The notes: generated from the letters alone by a model not told the origin. DNA of 62,305 nucleotides from Bdellovibrionales bacterium (GCA_020630675.1 JAHDIR010000009.1:17876-80180); one strand, 5' to 3'; positions 33,210-41,594 are shown, counted from the first letter of the stretch. Translations and numbers: made by a program.

Positions 33210-33946
33210 GTAAAATTCTGGATCAACTTAACAAAATACAAGACAACTCGACAGCACCTGCTATTCGAGAAAAAAAAGTATTTTGTAAAGCCACCCCTCA
33301 AAACTGGTGGCAAAAGATGATCTTTATTAAAAAAAATAAAATAAGAATTATATATTTTATTGTCTTTACAATAGGTCTATCACTTGGTCTTGAGTATAGA
33401 AAAAAAAATCTTGTGACTCCCCCCACAGTAAGCGTACAACCTGACTTTCAAAAAGTGATTTCTTCTGATATCCAACAAGCTTCTTTGCTAATGAAAAATA
33501 ATAATTACAAACAAGCCGCATTGATTTGGAGCCGACTTAAAAATACCCTCAAAACAAATTCGACAGTTTTAATTAATTTAGCCTTTGCTCAAAAAAAATT
33601 AAAACATTATCAATTGGCCTATACAAACCTTAACAAGGCTTTAACTTTAGAGCCAAAAAATTCTGCAATCTTGAACAACCTAGGAATGCTTGACCTTGAA
33701 ACTAAAAGGTTTTCTTTTGCCGTTTCAAACTTTAAAAAAGCTTTGATTAAAAAACCAAATTCACCTGAAATAAATTTAAATATTGCTTCTGCCTATGAAG
33801 CTCTTGAAAAAAATAAACTCGCACTTAAGCATTATAAAATATTTTATAAAATGTCTTTGCCGTCAAAAAAAACAGAGATTGTCAAAGAACGAATTTATCA
33901 GCTTTCTCTCCTTCAACAACAAGAGGGAGGTAAAAACAATGATTAA
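33206..33946 (+). CDS. MshN-like TPR membrane protein
   Basis: A 246-residue protein with a short cytoplasmic N-terminus, one transmembrane helix (RIIYFIVFTIGLSLGLEY) and three or four periplasmic TPR repeats (ALIWSRLKNTLKTNSTVL, AYTNLNKALTLEPKNSAILN, AVSNFKKALIKKPNSPEINL). This is the layout of MshN, which follows mshM in Vibrio MSHA loci. It overlaps the ATPase stop as ATGA and the pilM-like gene by 8 bp. Confidence 0.75.
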   Translation: MSKILDQLNKIQDNSTAPAIREKKVFCKATPQNWWQKMIFIKKNKIRIIYFIVFTIGLSLGLEYRKKNLVTPPTVSVQPDFQKVISSDIQQASLLMKNNNYKQAALIWSRLKNTLKTNSTVLINLAFAQKKLKHYQLAYTNLNKALTLEPKNSAILNNLGMLDLETKRFSFAVSNFKKALIKKPNSPEINLNIASAYEALEKNKLALKHYKIFYKMSLPSKKTEIVKERIYQLSLLQQQEGGKNND

Positions 33947-35003
33947 AGCCTCTCCCCTCACCCTTGGTGTTGATCTTGGCCAAAGAACTCTTAAGGGAGT
34001 GACATTAAAAAGAGTTAAAGATCGAGTGATTTTAGACAACTTTTTTTATCATGACCTTGCTGAGTCTTCAGAAAATTTTCCTAACACCGAAAAAACATTT
34101 CAAACACTTAGCGCAATTGTTGATTTATATCATCTAAATAATGTGAACTCAGTTTGCTCACTCTATTGCAAAAATGTTGATAGCTTTGATGTTTTAATAC
34201 CTGACATTCCCTACAAAGAAATCCGTAAAGCTTTAAGGCATGAAGTTAAAAACCATATTGACTACCCTATTGATGAATGCATTTTTGATTTTATCGAACT
34301 CGGCCAACAGGGCGAGGAAGCAATGAAAAGCTCCGAAAAAAGACTTAAAGTATATCACTCAAAAATTGATTCCATTCAATCTTATGTTGAAAAAATAAAA
34401 GCAGCTCCGTTAAAACCAATCGCAGTTGACCTCGATGCCACGGCTATTGTCGAGACCTTGCGCTTTAACAATTACCTAGAAAAAGGTAAAATTTATATTT
34501 CTATAGATTTTGGCGAAAGTCATACCACCGTTTCACTTATTGCTCAGCAACAGGTTACATACTTTAATAGTGTTCCAGCCTCATTTGGCTCAATTAATCG
34601 GCAGTTAGGTGACGACTTTAACTTATCTTATTCAGAATCAGAAATAATTAAAAAAAACTTACATAAGCTATTTAATAAAGAAAATGTGAGCGAAATCGAA
34701 TCTAAAACTGAACAATCATTCTTGCAACTTCTTAAGCTTATTTATGAAACCATTGACTATTATATTTCACAGGTTGATGGAGCGCGAGTTTCTGAATTTT
34801 TAGTTACTGGAGGAGGGAGTAAAAATAAATTTATTCTTGATTTAATTGAAAAAAAATATGGGGCCCGTGTGACCCCCATTAACCCGTTTAGAAATATTGA
34901 TATCTTTCAAGGTAAGCAAGACTTTTCTCAAAAAATAGATGAGCTTTCTCCCTACCTAGCTTTAGCTGTTGGCTTAGGTTTATGGGAGGGAAAGCATAAA
35001 TGA
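33939..35003 (+). CDS. PilM/MshI-like actin-fold pilus assembly protein
   Basis: A 354-residue actin-like ATPase. Phosphate-1 motif TLGVDLGQRTLKGV, IPDIPYKEIRKALRHEVKNH segment typical of PilM, ISIDFGESHTTVSLI, and adenosine-region VTGGGSKN are all seen. PilM is cytoplasmic and binds the N-terminus of PilN. I chose the ATG at 33939 with a perfect GAGGGAGG. The frame extends upstream through the TPR gene but that is not the real start. Confidence 0.85.
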   Translation: MIKASPLTLGVDLGQRTLKGVTLKRVKDRVILDNFFYHDLAESSENFPNTEKTFQTLSAIVDLYHLNNVNSVCSLYCKNVDSFDVLIPDIPYKEIRKALRHEVKNHIDYPIDECIFDFIELGQQGEEAMKSSEKRLKVYHSKIDSIQSYVEKIKAAPLKPIAVDLDATAIVETLRFNNYLEKGKIYISIDFGESHTTVSLIAQQQVTYFNSVPASFGSINRQLGDDFNLSYSESEIIKKNLHKLFNKENVSEIESKTEQSFLQLLKLIYETIDYYISQVDGARVSEFLVTGGGSKNKFILDLIEKKYGARVTPINPFRNIDIFQGKQDFSQKIDELSPYLALAVGLGLWEGKHK

Positions 35004-35743
35004 CAAAGACAAGATTAAATTTTATGCCGCCTAAGGTAAAAAAGGATTTAAAAGCAACCATCAACTATGACTTACTTATAGTTTGTTTTTTTGCTTTTTG
35101 CCTAGGTGTCGTTATTTTCAAAGCCACTTTAATTCTTCATCAAGAAAATGTTTTAAATAAAAATTTAAAAAAGCAAATAATAACTGAAAAAAGAATAGAA
35201 AAAAGCATTCAAGAGTTAATGCCCAACAAAAACAGAGTGGTTAAAACCAACAAATCAAAAGTAGCTATTAAAGAAGTCATTGATAAAAAACTAAAATGGC
35301 CACAAATTTTCAAAGAACTCACTCATATTGTTCCTCAAGACATTTGGTTAAATCAGTTTTTAGCCAAAAACGAAAGTGGTGAATTTGACTTAATGATGAG
35401 TGGAAGGTCTCCTTCTCACAGTAAAACATCTCACTTTTTTTCATCAATAGAAAAATCTCGTTATTTTAATCAAGCCCTCTTGAGTTTTTCAGAACGTATA
35501 CCGGGCGTATTTCCCACTCAGTATTCTTTTAACTTTTCGACGCCTGGCTTTATTGAACAAAAAAAACTTGAAGAGCAAAAGAAAAAACAAATTTCTCCTT
35601 TAAGCTTATTTTCAAAACCGCACCCTGGAGTGGCTTCTTTAGATAACAAAGCTGCTAGCGATGCTTTAAAAAGTGTTTTAAGTGATCAACTACGATTGGA
35701 TGCCCTATCTGCACCTGACAAAAAAAAACCTCTTAGCCAATAA
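35000..35743 (+). CDS. PilN-like pilus assembly protein
   Basis: A 247-residue protein with a short cytoplasmic motif (RLNFMPPKVKKD; PilN has an INLLP-type motif at this place), one transmembrane helix (LLIVCFFAFCLGVVIFKAT), a coiled coil, and a ferredoxin-like domain (WPQIFKELTHIVPQDIWLN). A low-complexity tail rich in Lys and Pro follows. It overlaps the pilM-like stop as ATGA. Its last codons form the left arm of the terminator that follows. Confidence 0.8.
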   Translation: MTKTRLNFMPPKVKKDLKATINYDLLIVCFFAFCLGVVIFKATLILHQENVLNKNLKKQIITEKRIEKSIQELMPNKNRVVKTNKSKVAIKEVIDKKLKWPQIFKELTHIVPQDIWLNQFLAKNESGEFDLMMSGRSPSHSKTSHFFSSIEKSRYFNQALLSFSERIPGVFPTQYSFNFSTPGFIEQKKLEEQKKKQISPLSLFSKPHPGVASLDNKAASDALKSVLSDQLRLDALSAPDKKKPLSQ

Positions 35744-35758
35744 CTAAGAGGTTTTATT
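35721..35758. terminator. bidirectional terminator between pilN and flagellin 2
   Basis: CCTCTTAG and CTAAGAGG pair around a 7-nt loop, with eight A before and TTTTATT after. It serves both converging genes (stops at 35743 and 35781). Confidence 0.9.
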
Positions 35759-35780
35759 ACCCATACCAATTTTTTTAAAC

Positions 35781-36608
35781 TCAACCTAGTAAACTAAGTA
35801 CCCTTTGGGAGCTTTGGTTGGACATGGCTAACATGGCCGTTGATAAATCTTGTTTAATTTGACTTTGAGTCAATCGAGTCATCTCAGCGGCAACATCAAC
35901 ATCAGCCAGGTTAGACCTTGCTGTTTCTATGCTTTCTGCCTGAGAACCTAAATTATCCATGGTGTAGTTCAATCTTGATTGAAAAGCTCCAAACTTAGCT
36001 CTTACACCCGATATCTTTTCCATGGCACTATCAATACCTTCTAGAGCGTCAATGGCTCCACCTTGCTCACGAACATCTAAACTATCAATCTCTAAATTAT
36101 CAGAGGAAGTATCTGCATCTAAATTAAATGAAATCACATCGTTTTCTGTACCGTTGGGCCCAACTTGAAATTCATAAGTTTCATTTTCACCGGATAAAAG
36201 ATTTTTTTGTCCAAAACGAGTTGATTTGGCAATACGATTCAACTCACCTGTGAGCTGTTGAAACTCAACATCAATAAGTTCTCTTTCCTTATCACCTAAA
36301 GTATCACTAGCACCTTGTACAGCCAGCTCTCTTAAACGAATTAAAATATTGTTTTGTTGGTTTAAACCACCCTCTGCTGTTTGCACCATACTCTGTGCAT
36401 TCTGTGCGTTGAAAGAAGCTTGGCGGGTTCCTGCTAGCTGACCTTTCATTGATTCTGAAATAGCAAAACTTGCCGGATCATCCGAGGCTCTGGATACTCT
36501 TGAACCAGATGAGATGGCTCTCATTGAATCTTGAACATCATTATGACTGTTACCGAGATTTCTTTGACTTACAAGTGCAGACACACTTGAACCTATTCGT
36601 AGTGACAT
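35781..36608 (-). CDS. flagellin, copy 2
   Basis: A 275-residue D0/D1-only flagellin, the same length as fliC but clearly diverged: MSLRIGSSVSALVSQRNLG, SGSRVSRASDDPASFAISES, NILIRLRELAVQGASD, and C-terminal ARSNLADVDVAAEMTRLTQ with QSSQRVLSLLG at the end. The ATG has AAGGAGG. It has its own sigma-28 promoter and a leader of about 100 nt with a stable hairpin. It lies next to the pilus operon, with no fliS/fliD neighbours. It may be a structural variant used in part of the filament. Confidence 0.95.
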   Translation of the reverse strand: MSLRIGSSVSALVSQRNLGNSHNDVQDSMRAISSGSRVSRASDDPASFAISESMKGQLAGTRQASFNAQNAQSMVQTAEGGLNQQNNILIRLRELAVQGASDTLGDKERELIDVEFQQLTGELNRIAKSTRFGQKNLLSGENETYEFQVGPNGTENDVISFNLDADTSSDNLEIDSLDVREQGGAIDALEGIDSAMEKISGVRAKFGAFQSRLNYTMDNLGSQAESIETARSNLADVDVAAEMTRLTQSQIKQDLSTAMLAMSNQSSQRVLSLLG

Positions 36609-36656
36609 ATAGCCTCCTTAAAAAACGTACCGCTTTAGAGCTTCAGTTAGGTTTAA

Positions 36657-36683
36657 CCCGCAAACCCTGAGTGGGCTTGCGGG
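36657..36683 (-). promoter_or_regulatory. stable hairpin in flagellin-2 leader
   Basis: CCCGCAAGCCC and GGGTTTGCGGG pair over 11 bp (one G-T wobble) around the loop ACTCA. No T-run follows, so it is likely a leader structure affecting mRNA stability or translation. Confidence 0.7.
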
Positions 36684-36690
36684 CAAAAAT

Positions 36691-36706
36691 TTGTTTCAAC
36701 AGTTAC
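36691..36706 (-). promoter_or_regulatory. flagellin-2 leader segment complementary to the fliC leader
   Basis: Minus-strand GTAACTGTTGAAACAA at the very 5' end of the predicted transcript (about +1 to +17). It is the exact reverse complement of the fliC leader segment transcribed from 21232-21247. Confidence 0.7.
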
Positions 36707-36713
36707 ATGAGGC

Positions 36714-36740
36714 TTATCGACGCAAAGCGTTATTACTTTA
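36714..36740 (-). promoter_or_regulatory. sigma-28 promoter of flagellin 2
   Basis: Minus-strand TAAAGTAA-N11-GTCGATAA with exact spacing and 7 of 8 in the -10. Predicted start near 36707. Confidence 0.87.
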
Positions 36741-36748
36741 GTCTTATT

Positions 36749-37648
36749 TTATGCATTGCGTAATTTTTTTGAGAAATCATTAATAATTGATTTGAACTGA
36801 GACATATTCTTTATGGATTTAACTTGTGTGTCCCAAAAATGATCAAATGAAGATTGCAAAAGAGCACGTGCTTCTTTTTGTAAACGTTCTGGAGAATCTC
36901 TTTTAATTTTTTTTAACGAACTATAAATAGCCTCTTCCAGGTAATTCTCAACACCCTGCCCTTTGGTGGCCACCGTTTTATAAACAAAAGGCTTTTCTTT
37001 GTGACGGCTTTGAGACAACTCCGCATTTAATTCATTCATTAAAATTTCAGCCCCAGGGCGATCGGCTTTATTGACAACAAAAGAATCACCGACTTCTAAC
37101 AAACCAGCCTTCATCATTTGAATAGAATCACCCGACTCAGGTACAAGTAAAATCGAAACATGGTCAGCCACGTTGACGATATCTAGCTCCGACTGGCCAA
37201 CACCCACGGTTTCAACAAGAACTATATCAAAATGATACAGATCATAGGCTCGTAACATGAGGTATGAAGAGGCACACAAACCACCAAGGCTACCTCTCGT
37301 TCCTAGCGAGCGAATAAAAACATTTTCATCTAAAAAATGATCGATATAACGAATGCGATCGCCAAGAATGGCCCCCCCAGTTAAAGGGCTCGAAGGGTCA
37401 ACTGCCAATACACCAACAGAAAGCCCTCTTTTTCTTAAAATATAAAGTAATTGATTAATGAATGTCGACTTTCCAGCTCCCGGAGGTCCGGTCACTCCAA
37501 GTCGAAAACTTTGCTTTGCCGGCTGCAATAGCCGCGGGTTTTTTAAAGCCTCAACACCACTTTTTTCTATAAATGTTAGTAGCTTAGCCAATGACCGAGG
37601 GTCTTTTTGTTCCACCTTATCAATCAATGTGCAAATTTGGTCACTCAC
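36749..37648 (-). CDS. meaB: MeaB/ArgK-family G3E GTPase
   Basis: A 299-residue P-loop GTPase that normally protects or loads cobalamin into methylmalonyl-CoA mutase. Walker A GPPGAGKSTFIN, switch regions AVDPSSPLTGGAILGDRIRY (in two parts) and TRGSLGGL, Walker B ETVGVGQSE, and base-specificity motif NKAD are present. I use the GTG at 37648 with AAAGGG upstream, which gives the usual N-terminus. The frame continues to a TTG at 37741. No mutase gene is in the window. Its gene head lies upstream of, and close to, the flagellin-2 promoter. Confidence 0.9.
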   Translation of the reverse strand: MSDQICTLIDKVEQKDPRSLAKLLTFIEKSGVEALKNPRLLQPAKQSFRLGVTGPPGAGKSTFINQLLYILRKRGLSVGVLAVDPSSPLTGGAILGDRIRYIDHFLDENVFIRSLGTRGSLGGLCASSYLMLRAYDLYHFDIVLVETVGVGQSELDIVNVADHVSILLVPESGDSIQMMKAGLLEVGDSFVVNKADRPGAEILMNELNAELSQSRHKEKPFVYKTVATKGQGVENYLEEAIYSSLKKIKRDSPERLQKEARALLQSSFDHFWDTQVKSIKNMSQFKSIINDFSKKLRNA

Positions 37649-37801
37649 CTGAAACCCTTTATATACGTCATAAGTCACCGAAAATATTAGCTTTACGAAG
37701 CAACCTTGTCTAGTTGTATAGTACCGAAGGCCTAAGCACAACTCTCTATTTTGGCCCCTCTAAAAAAACAAGCTATTTCAGTCACTTACAAAATTAGTTT
37801 G

Positions 37802-37817
37802 GGCACACTTTGTGCCT
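37802..37817 (+). promoter_or_regulatory. possible sigma-54 promoter or palindromic operator
   Basis: GGCACA-CTT-TGTGCC is a perfect 15-bp palindrome that also satisfies GG-N10-GC (GGCACA-CTTT-GTGC). As a sigma-54 site it would start transcription near 37827, 16 nt before the ATG at 37843. A TATATA follows at 37817-37823, so a sigma-70 reading with an operator is the alternative. Confidence 0.5.
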
Positions 37818-37842
37818 ATATATAAGAACAGAGGGGAAAACT

Positions 37843-39393
37843 ATGGAATTATTAAACAAAAAAAACCTAATTATACTCGCAGCTATTTTTGCAGTCTTTT
37901 CTGGTGTAAAAGGGCTTTTAAATCAAGGCTCTAACAACACAGCCAACCATCTGCATGTCGAAGACCAAGAAAGTTTACACTTTTCTAACCAAGGTCAACA
38001 CCAAGCTTTTGTCCAACCTAAACAGGTCAAAGAAAACTCTAAGGTCCAAAAGACTTTTAACCAAAGGCTTAAGAAGTATAAAACAAATAAACCTGTAGAC
38101 GCTCAACTTATCAAAACTACCGCTCATAATTTTCACTCAGATAAGCACAACACACTTGAAGAAAGCAAAAAAGAAAAAAAGGTGGTATCTGACAAAAATA
38201 AGAAGAAGCTAGCTGAAGATAAAAAGCGTAGAAATCAAGAGGCCATTGCCGAGCAAGTGGCTGAGCAATGTCAATATGATGAAAATTTCGAAAAGTGCAC
38301 AAAACACTTAACTCAACAATTAACTGATCAAGCTGAATTAGAAAAGTGTGAAAGTGCATCTCAAAAAGATGAAGAAATCAAAGCTTGTCGAGAAAAAGTA
38401 CAAGATAATATTAACGCAAGAAAAGAAGCTGCCAAAGCCAACCAAACTAAACCTGAAACCAGATCTTCGGGCAATAGTAATAACGGTGACAATAACAGCT
38501 CTGGTCAAGATAACGACGACAACAATGATAATCCAAGTGATGATGGGACTGATGAAAACCCAAATAGTGCTGTGGTGACAAATATTAACCCACAAGATCC
38601 TAATGCCGACCCGGAGAGTTCATCTTCAAACCCAGAAGGAGAAGGAAAAACTGAGGCAGAATGGAGAGCTTTACTTGAGGAGGCGAATGCCGATATGTCT
38701 GCCATTGCCAGTGAAATGGTAACAGCTGTTGGCTTAGGAGCTAAAAAAGGTATGGCTTCTGCTTTATTTTTTCAATTAATTAATGAGTACTATTTATCAA
38801 GCTCAGACATTGAACTTCATAAGTTGGGCATTAATACCTTACAAGCTCTACCAGGAAGAGAGAGCTTTATTCGATCTGTTGACTTTTTAAATGAAAAAAT
38901 AAGTAGCAATGAAAACAATCTATATAATGAACTGTTTTATGGGTCTTTACAAAAAAACTACGAAAGCTTTTTAAGTTTTCACTATCTTGGAGCCTTTTTA
39001 GCTGATTTTGGATTAAATAAAAGTTCTGAAAATAATGAAAACTGGGACAATAGCAATTACCTTTATGTAACGATGACATTTTTAAAAATCCATATGGAAA
39101 CTTTAAAAAACTCCATTGGTGCAGAACAACTTCCTGCCACACAAGAAGTGTACCGTAAATACACTCCCTACCTACCATCTTTACAAAATACAGTAACGGT
39201 TCAACTTCAAGTTTTTACGAACACGGAGGACTTTTTTGCACCGGCAAAAAGTGAGGCCAGCGAGCTTTTAACTCTTTCTCAAAGTTTAATAGAAAGCATT
39301 GAAAGCCTTAAACCTGTCACCGAAACCAACAACAATGCAAGCAGCGACAGTTCTAGCTCATTTTTTACAGGAAATACTCCTTCTCGAAGGTAA
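37843..39393 (+). CDS. membrane-anchored low-complexity protein
   Basis: A 516-residue protein. One N-terminal transmembrane or uncleaved signal helix (LIILAAIFAVFSGVKGLL) is followed by a Lys/Glu-rich coiled region (about 50-190) containing several cysteines, a Gly/Asn/Asp/Ser-rich disordered linker (about 200-275), then a folded helical domain (about 280-470) and a Ser-rich tail. No family recognised. The ATG at 37843 has GAGGGG; an upstream in-frame ATG lacks support. Probably periplasmic or surface exposed. Possible sigma-54 control links it loosely with motility genes. Confidence 0.7.
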   Translation: MELLNKKNLIILAAIFAVFSGVKGLLNQGSNNTANHLHVEDQESLHFSNQGQHQAFVQPKQVKENSKVQKTFNQRLKKYKTNKPVDAQLIKTTAHNFHSDKHNTLEESKKEKKVVSDKNKKKLAEDKKRRNQEAIAEQVAEQCQYDENFEKCTKHLTQQLTDQAELEKCESASQKDEEIKACREKVQDNINARKEAAKANQTKPETRSSGNSNNGDNNSSGQDNDDNNDNPSDDGTDENPNSAVVTNINPQDPNADPESSSSNPEGEGKTEAEWRALLEEANADMSAIASEMVTAVGLGAKKGMASALFFQLINEYYLSSSDIELHKLGINTLQALPGRESFIRSVDFLNEKISSNENNLYNELFYGSLQKNYESFLSFHYLGAFLADFGLNKSSENNENWDNSNYLYVTMTFLKIHMETLKNSIGAEQLPATQEVYRKYTPYLPSLQNTVTVQLQVFTNTEDFFAPAKSEASELLTLSQSLIESIESLKPVTETNNNASSDSSSSFFTGNTPSRR

Positions 39394-39413
39394 AAGGTGA
39401 CTATTGATATAAA

Positions 39414-39902
39414 CTAGCTCGATGGGGATCGTAATATTTTTTGAACAATATCAGTGGTTGAGTGGCCCGAAATAAACTGTAGTGACCTAACCTCTCCCCC
39501 ATAGGACTGAACAAAATCAGCTCCTTTAATTTGAGAAATGGCCCAATCACCGCCCTTTACCAATATGTCTGGTTGAACAGCTCGGATTAAAGGTTCAGGG
39601 TCTCCGTTATCATAGATACAAATAAAATCCACTGACCTTAACGCCGATAAAGTTTTAGATCTGGCTTTTTCATTTTGAATAGGACGTTCAGGGCCTTTTA
39701 GTTGATGAACACTTTGATCAGAATCCATTCCAACGACCAATATGTCACCAAGGCTTCGGGCCTCAGCTAAATAACTAGTGTGGCCAGGATGAAGAATATC
39801 AAAACAACCATTGGTAAAAACAATTTTTTTATTTTGTTTTTTTAATAAAGAAACCTGCTGAACGAGAGCTTCTTTTTGTAATACTTCTCCAAAAAAATCC
39901 AT
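39414..39902 (-). CDS. hldE: heptose 1-phosphate adenylyltransferase (RfaE2/HldE C-terminal type)
   Basis: A 162-residue nucleotidyltransferase. The family motif FTNGCFDILHPGHTSYL, VVGMDSDQSV, and ILVKGGDW are all diagnostic. It activates D-glycero-beta-D-manno-heptose 1-phosphate to ADP-heptose for LPS core. Only the adenylyltransferase domain is present. The kinase domain fused to it in E. coli HldE must be encoded elsewhere. It starts 8 bp after the RDD protein stop. The GT9 protein at 14435 could use the product. Confidence 0.88.
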   Translation of the reverse strand: MDFFGEVLQKEALVQQVSLLKKQNKKIVFTNGCFDILHPGHTSYLAEARSLGDILVVGMDSDQSVHQLKGPERPIQNEKARSKTLSALRSVDFICIYDNGDPEPLIRAVQPDILVKGGDWAISQIKGADFVQSYGGEVRSLQFISGHSTTDIVQKILRSPSS

Positions 39903-39910
39903 TTAATGAT

Positions 39911-40813
39911 CTAAATTTTTTTATAAAGTTGTAGACCCGTTAAATACGACCCTAAATCACGACGACTAATCAAAGACAAGAAAGGTAATGTCACCAGACC
40001 TGTTCCAATTATTAGAATTGAACGCCAAACAATTTGAAAAGGATAGTATGGAGCTTTCACTTGGTGGTCGGTTCCCATTTGGCAATCAAACGTCCATTCG
40101 CCCAAAGTGCAACCAAAAAAACTACGCGCCAACACCACATACATTTGTAAAACCGCAACTAAAAGCATAAAAGCAGAAACTTTAGTCATTATATCTGTTG
40201 TTAAACTATCTACTAATGAAGAAATTTGCAGACCTGTTGCTAAAAGCATTCCCATCATAAAAAGCATAGATAGAGCAAATATAACAATGGAATCTAGTAT
40301 TGCGGCAGGAATGGATACGGGGGCGGCTTTTAACTTACTGCTAAAAGAATCAGAGGCTCCTCGACGAGTTCCTGCGCCGAGATTAGAAAGATCTACAGGA
40401 GTGTCAAACCTAACACTGTCTGTTGAAGAACTCGGTGCTTCATCATTGTACGGAACCTCTATGTTGACAGGAGCAGGCTCACTACCCGGCACCACAGGAT
40501 GAATACTTGGCTGCTGAAGAGATTGTAGTTTTTGAGAGGAAGAATTGGAGTTTTCTCTAGGTAAAGTTTCAGAAAAAGTAATTCCTTTTTTATCGAGAGT
40601 ATTTAGTGAACTCATAAGTTTGTCTAAAGCTTCTGTGGCCTTATCAATACTTGTTGGCTCCGATGGTAAGGACTCAGAAGATGACTGTAAGGGTTCATTG
40701 GGCAAAGTCATGGGCTTAGATTTTTTCATGGAAGACTTTAAGTCATTTGATTTTCTATGAAAGCCTAAACCTTCTGTTAATGGTTTTATTTCAAACTCGT
40801 CAAACACATCCAT
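39911..40813 (-). CDS. RDD-family membrane protein with disordered N-terminus
   Basis: A 300-residue protein. The first 150 or so residues are Ser/Pro-rich and probably disordered. The C-terminal half is an RDD domain (PAAILDSIVIFALSMLFMMG, LGEWTFDCQMG, WRSILIIGTGLVTLPFLSLI, with the final SRRDLGSYLTGLQL) with about three transmembrane helices. RDD proteins are small membrane proteins of mostly unknown function, some with transport roles. The ATG at 40813 has GGGGG 6 nt upstream. In operon after rsmE. Confidence 0.78.
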   Translation of the reverse strand: MDVFDEFEIKPLTEGLGFHRKSNDLKSSMKKSKPMTLPNEPLQSSSESLPSEPTSIDKATEALDKLMSSLNTLDKKGITFSETLPRENSNSSSQKLQSLQQPSIHPVVPGSEPAPVNIEVPYNDEAPSSSTDSVRFDTPVDLSNLGAGTRRGASDSFSSKLKAAPVSIPAAILDSIVIFALSMLFMMGMLLATGLQISSLVDSLTTDIMTKVSAFMLLVAVLQMYVVLARSFFGCTLGEWTFDCQMGTDHQVKAPYYPFQIVWRSILIIGTGLVTLPFLSLISRRDLGSYLTGLQLYKKI

Positions 40814-40835
40814 TATCAACCCCCATAAAAGTTGT

Positions 40836-41594
40836 TCAATCCAATAGCTCGTATTTTATGATGCTCGCTAAGCTCACGCAAGCGGTTTCCACTCGTAACA
40901 CCTGGTCACCCATTGTTACCGGGTTTAAGTGATTTTTTTTAAATAATTCTACTTCAGAAGCATCAAAACCGCCCTCACTGCCTATAAAAGCCCAAAGAGA
41001 GCTAAACTCTTGTTTTTTTAGGTCCGAAAGTTGCTGCTTTAAGCTTTTTTCGCAACGCCCCTCATAAGGAAATAGACCCTGGCTTTGCTGGTTTTGGTTA
41101 AACTCTTCCAATAACTCGCCCAAAGTACAGGGCTCAGCCAAGTGCATAAGCTCCCCTCGACCGGTTTGTTGGGTGGCAGACATAATAATTTTTTTCCAAC
41201 GCTGAAAGCGCTCATCACTCACTTTACTACGGCTTCTGACAAAGCTGTTGTTTGAAAAGAAAGGACGCACTCGACTCACTGAAAGTTCGACCGCTTTTTC
41301 TAAAATTAATTCAAACTTGTTAAATTTTGGTAGGCTCACACAAAGCTCTATATAGGGTTGAGGCAATAATGGAAGTGTTCTTTCACTCACGACTCGAGCC
41401 ATGGCTTGCTTTTTTTTCTTTTCAAAAATTTTAACCTGATAGGCTTTACCTTCATCGGTTAAAACTTCAAACTCGTCACCCACTTCTTGCCGACACACCA
41501 AGCATATATGACGGAAAGAGTCGCCAGAAATAATAACGGCTCGCTCCTCTCCACTGCCAACAAAGCTTTGCTGCTCTATCCAGTACCTTCTCAT
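40836..41594 (-). CDS. rsmE: 16S rRNA (uracil1498-N3)-methyltransferase
   Basis: A 252-residue SPOUT-family methyltransferase. Typical marks are MRRYWIEQ at the start, SGDSFRHICLVCRQEVGDEF, LEKAVELSVSRVRPFFSNNS (the ExxExGV region), IGSEGGFDASEVELF, and VLRVETACVSL, which form the C-terminal knot. It methylates U1498 in 16S rRNA. I chose the ATG at 41594, which overlaps the prmA stop as ATGA. The frame continues further upstream inside prmA. Confidence 0.93.
   Translation of the reverse strand: MRRYWIEQQSFVGSGEERAVIISGDSFRHICLVCRQEVGDEFEVLTDEGKAYQVKIFEKKKKQAMARVVSERTLPLLPQPYIELCVSLPKFNKFELILEKAVELSVSRVRPFFSNNSFVRSRSKVSDERFQRWKKIIMSATQQTGRGELMHLAEPCTLGELLEEFNQNQQSQGLFPYEGRCEKSLKQQLSDLKKQEFSSLWAFIGSEGGFDASEVELFKKNHLNPVTMGDQVLRVETACVSLASIIKYELLD

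Noticed and set aside
33783-33938. Upstream extension of the PilM-like protein
   Set aside because: It overlaps the TPR gene in another frame, and a perfect Shine-Dalgarno precedes the ATG at 33939.
38338-38705. Hydrophobic frames antisense to the low-complexity linker of the 516-residue protein
   Set aside because: They arise from repetitive GAT/AAC codons of the sense gene.
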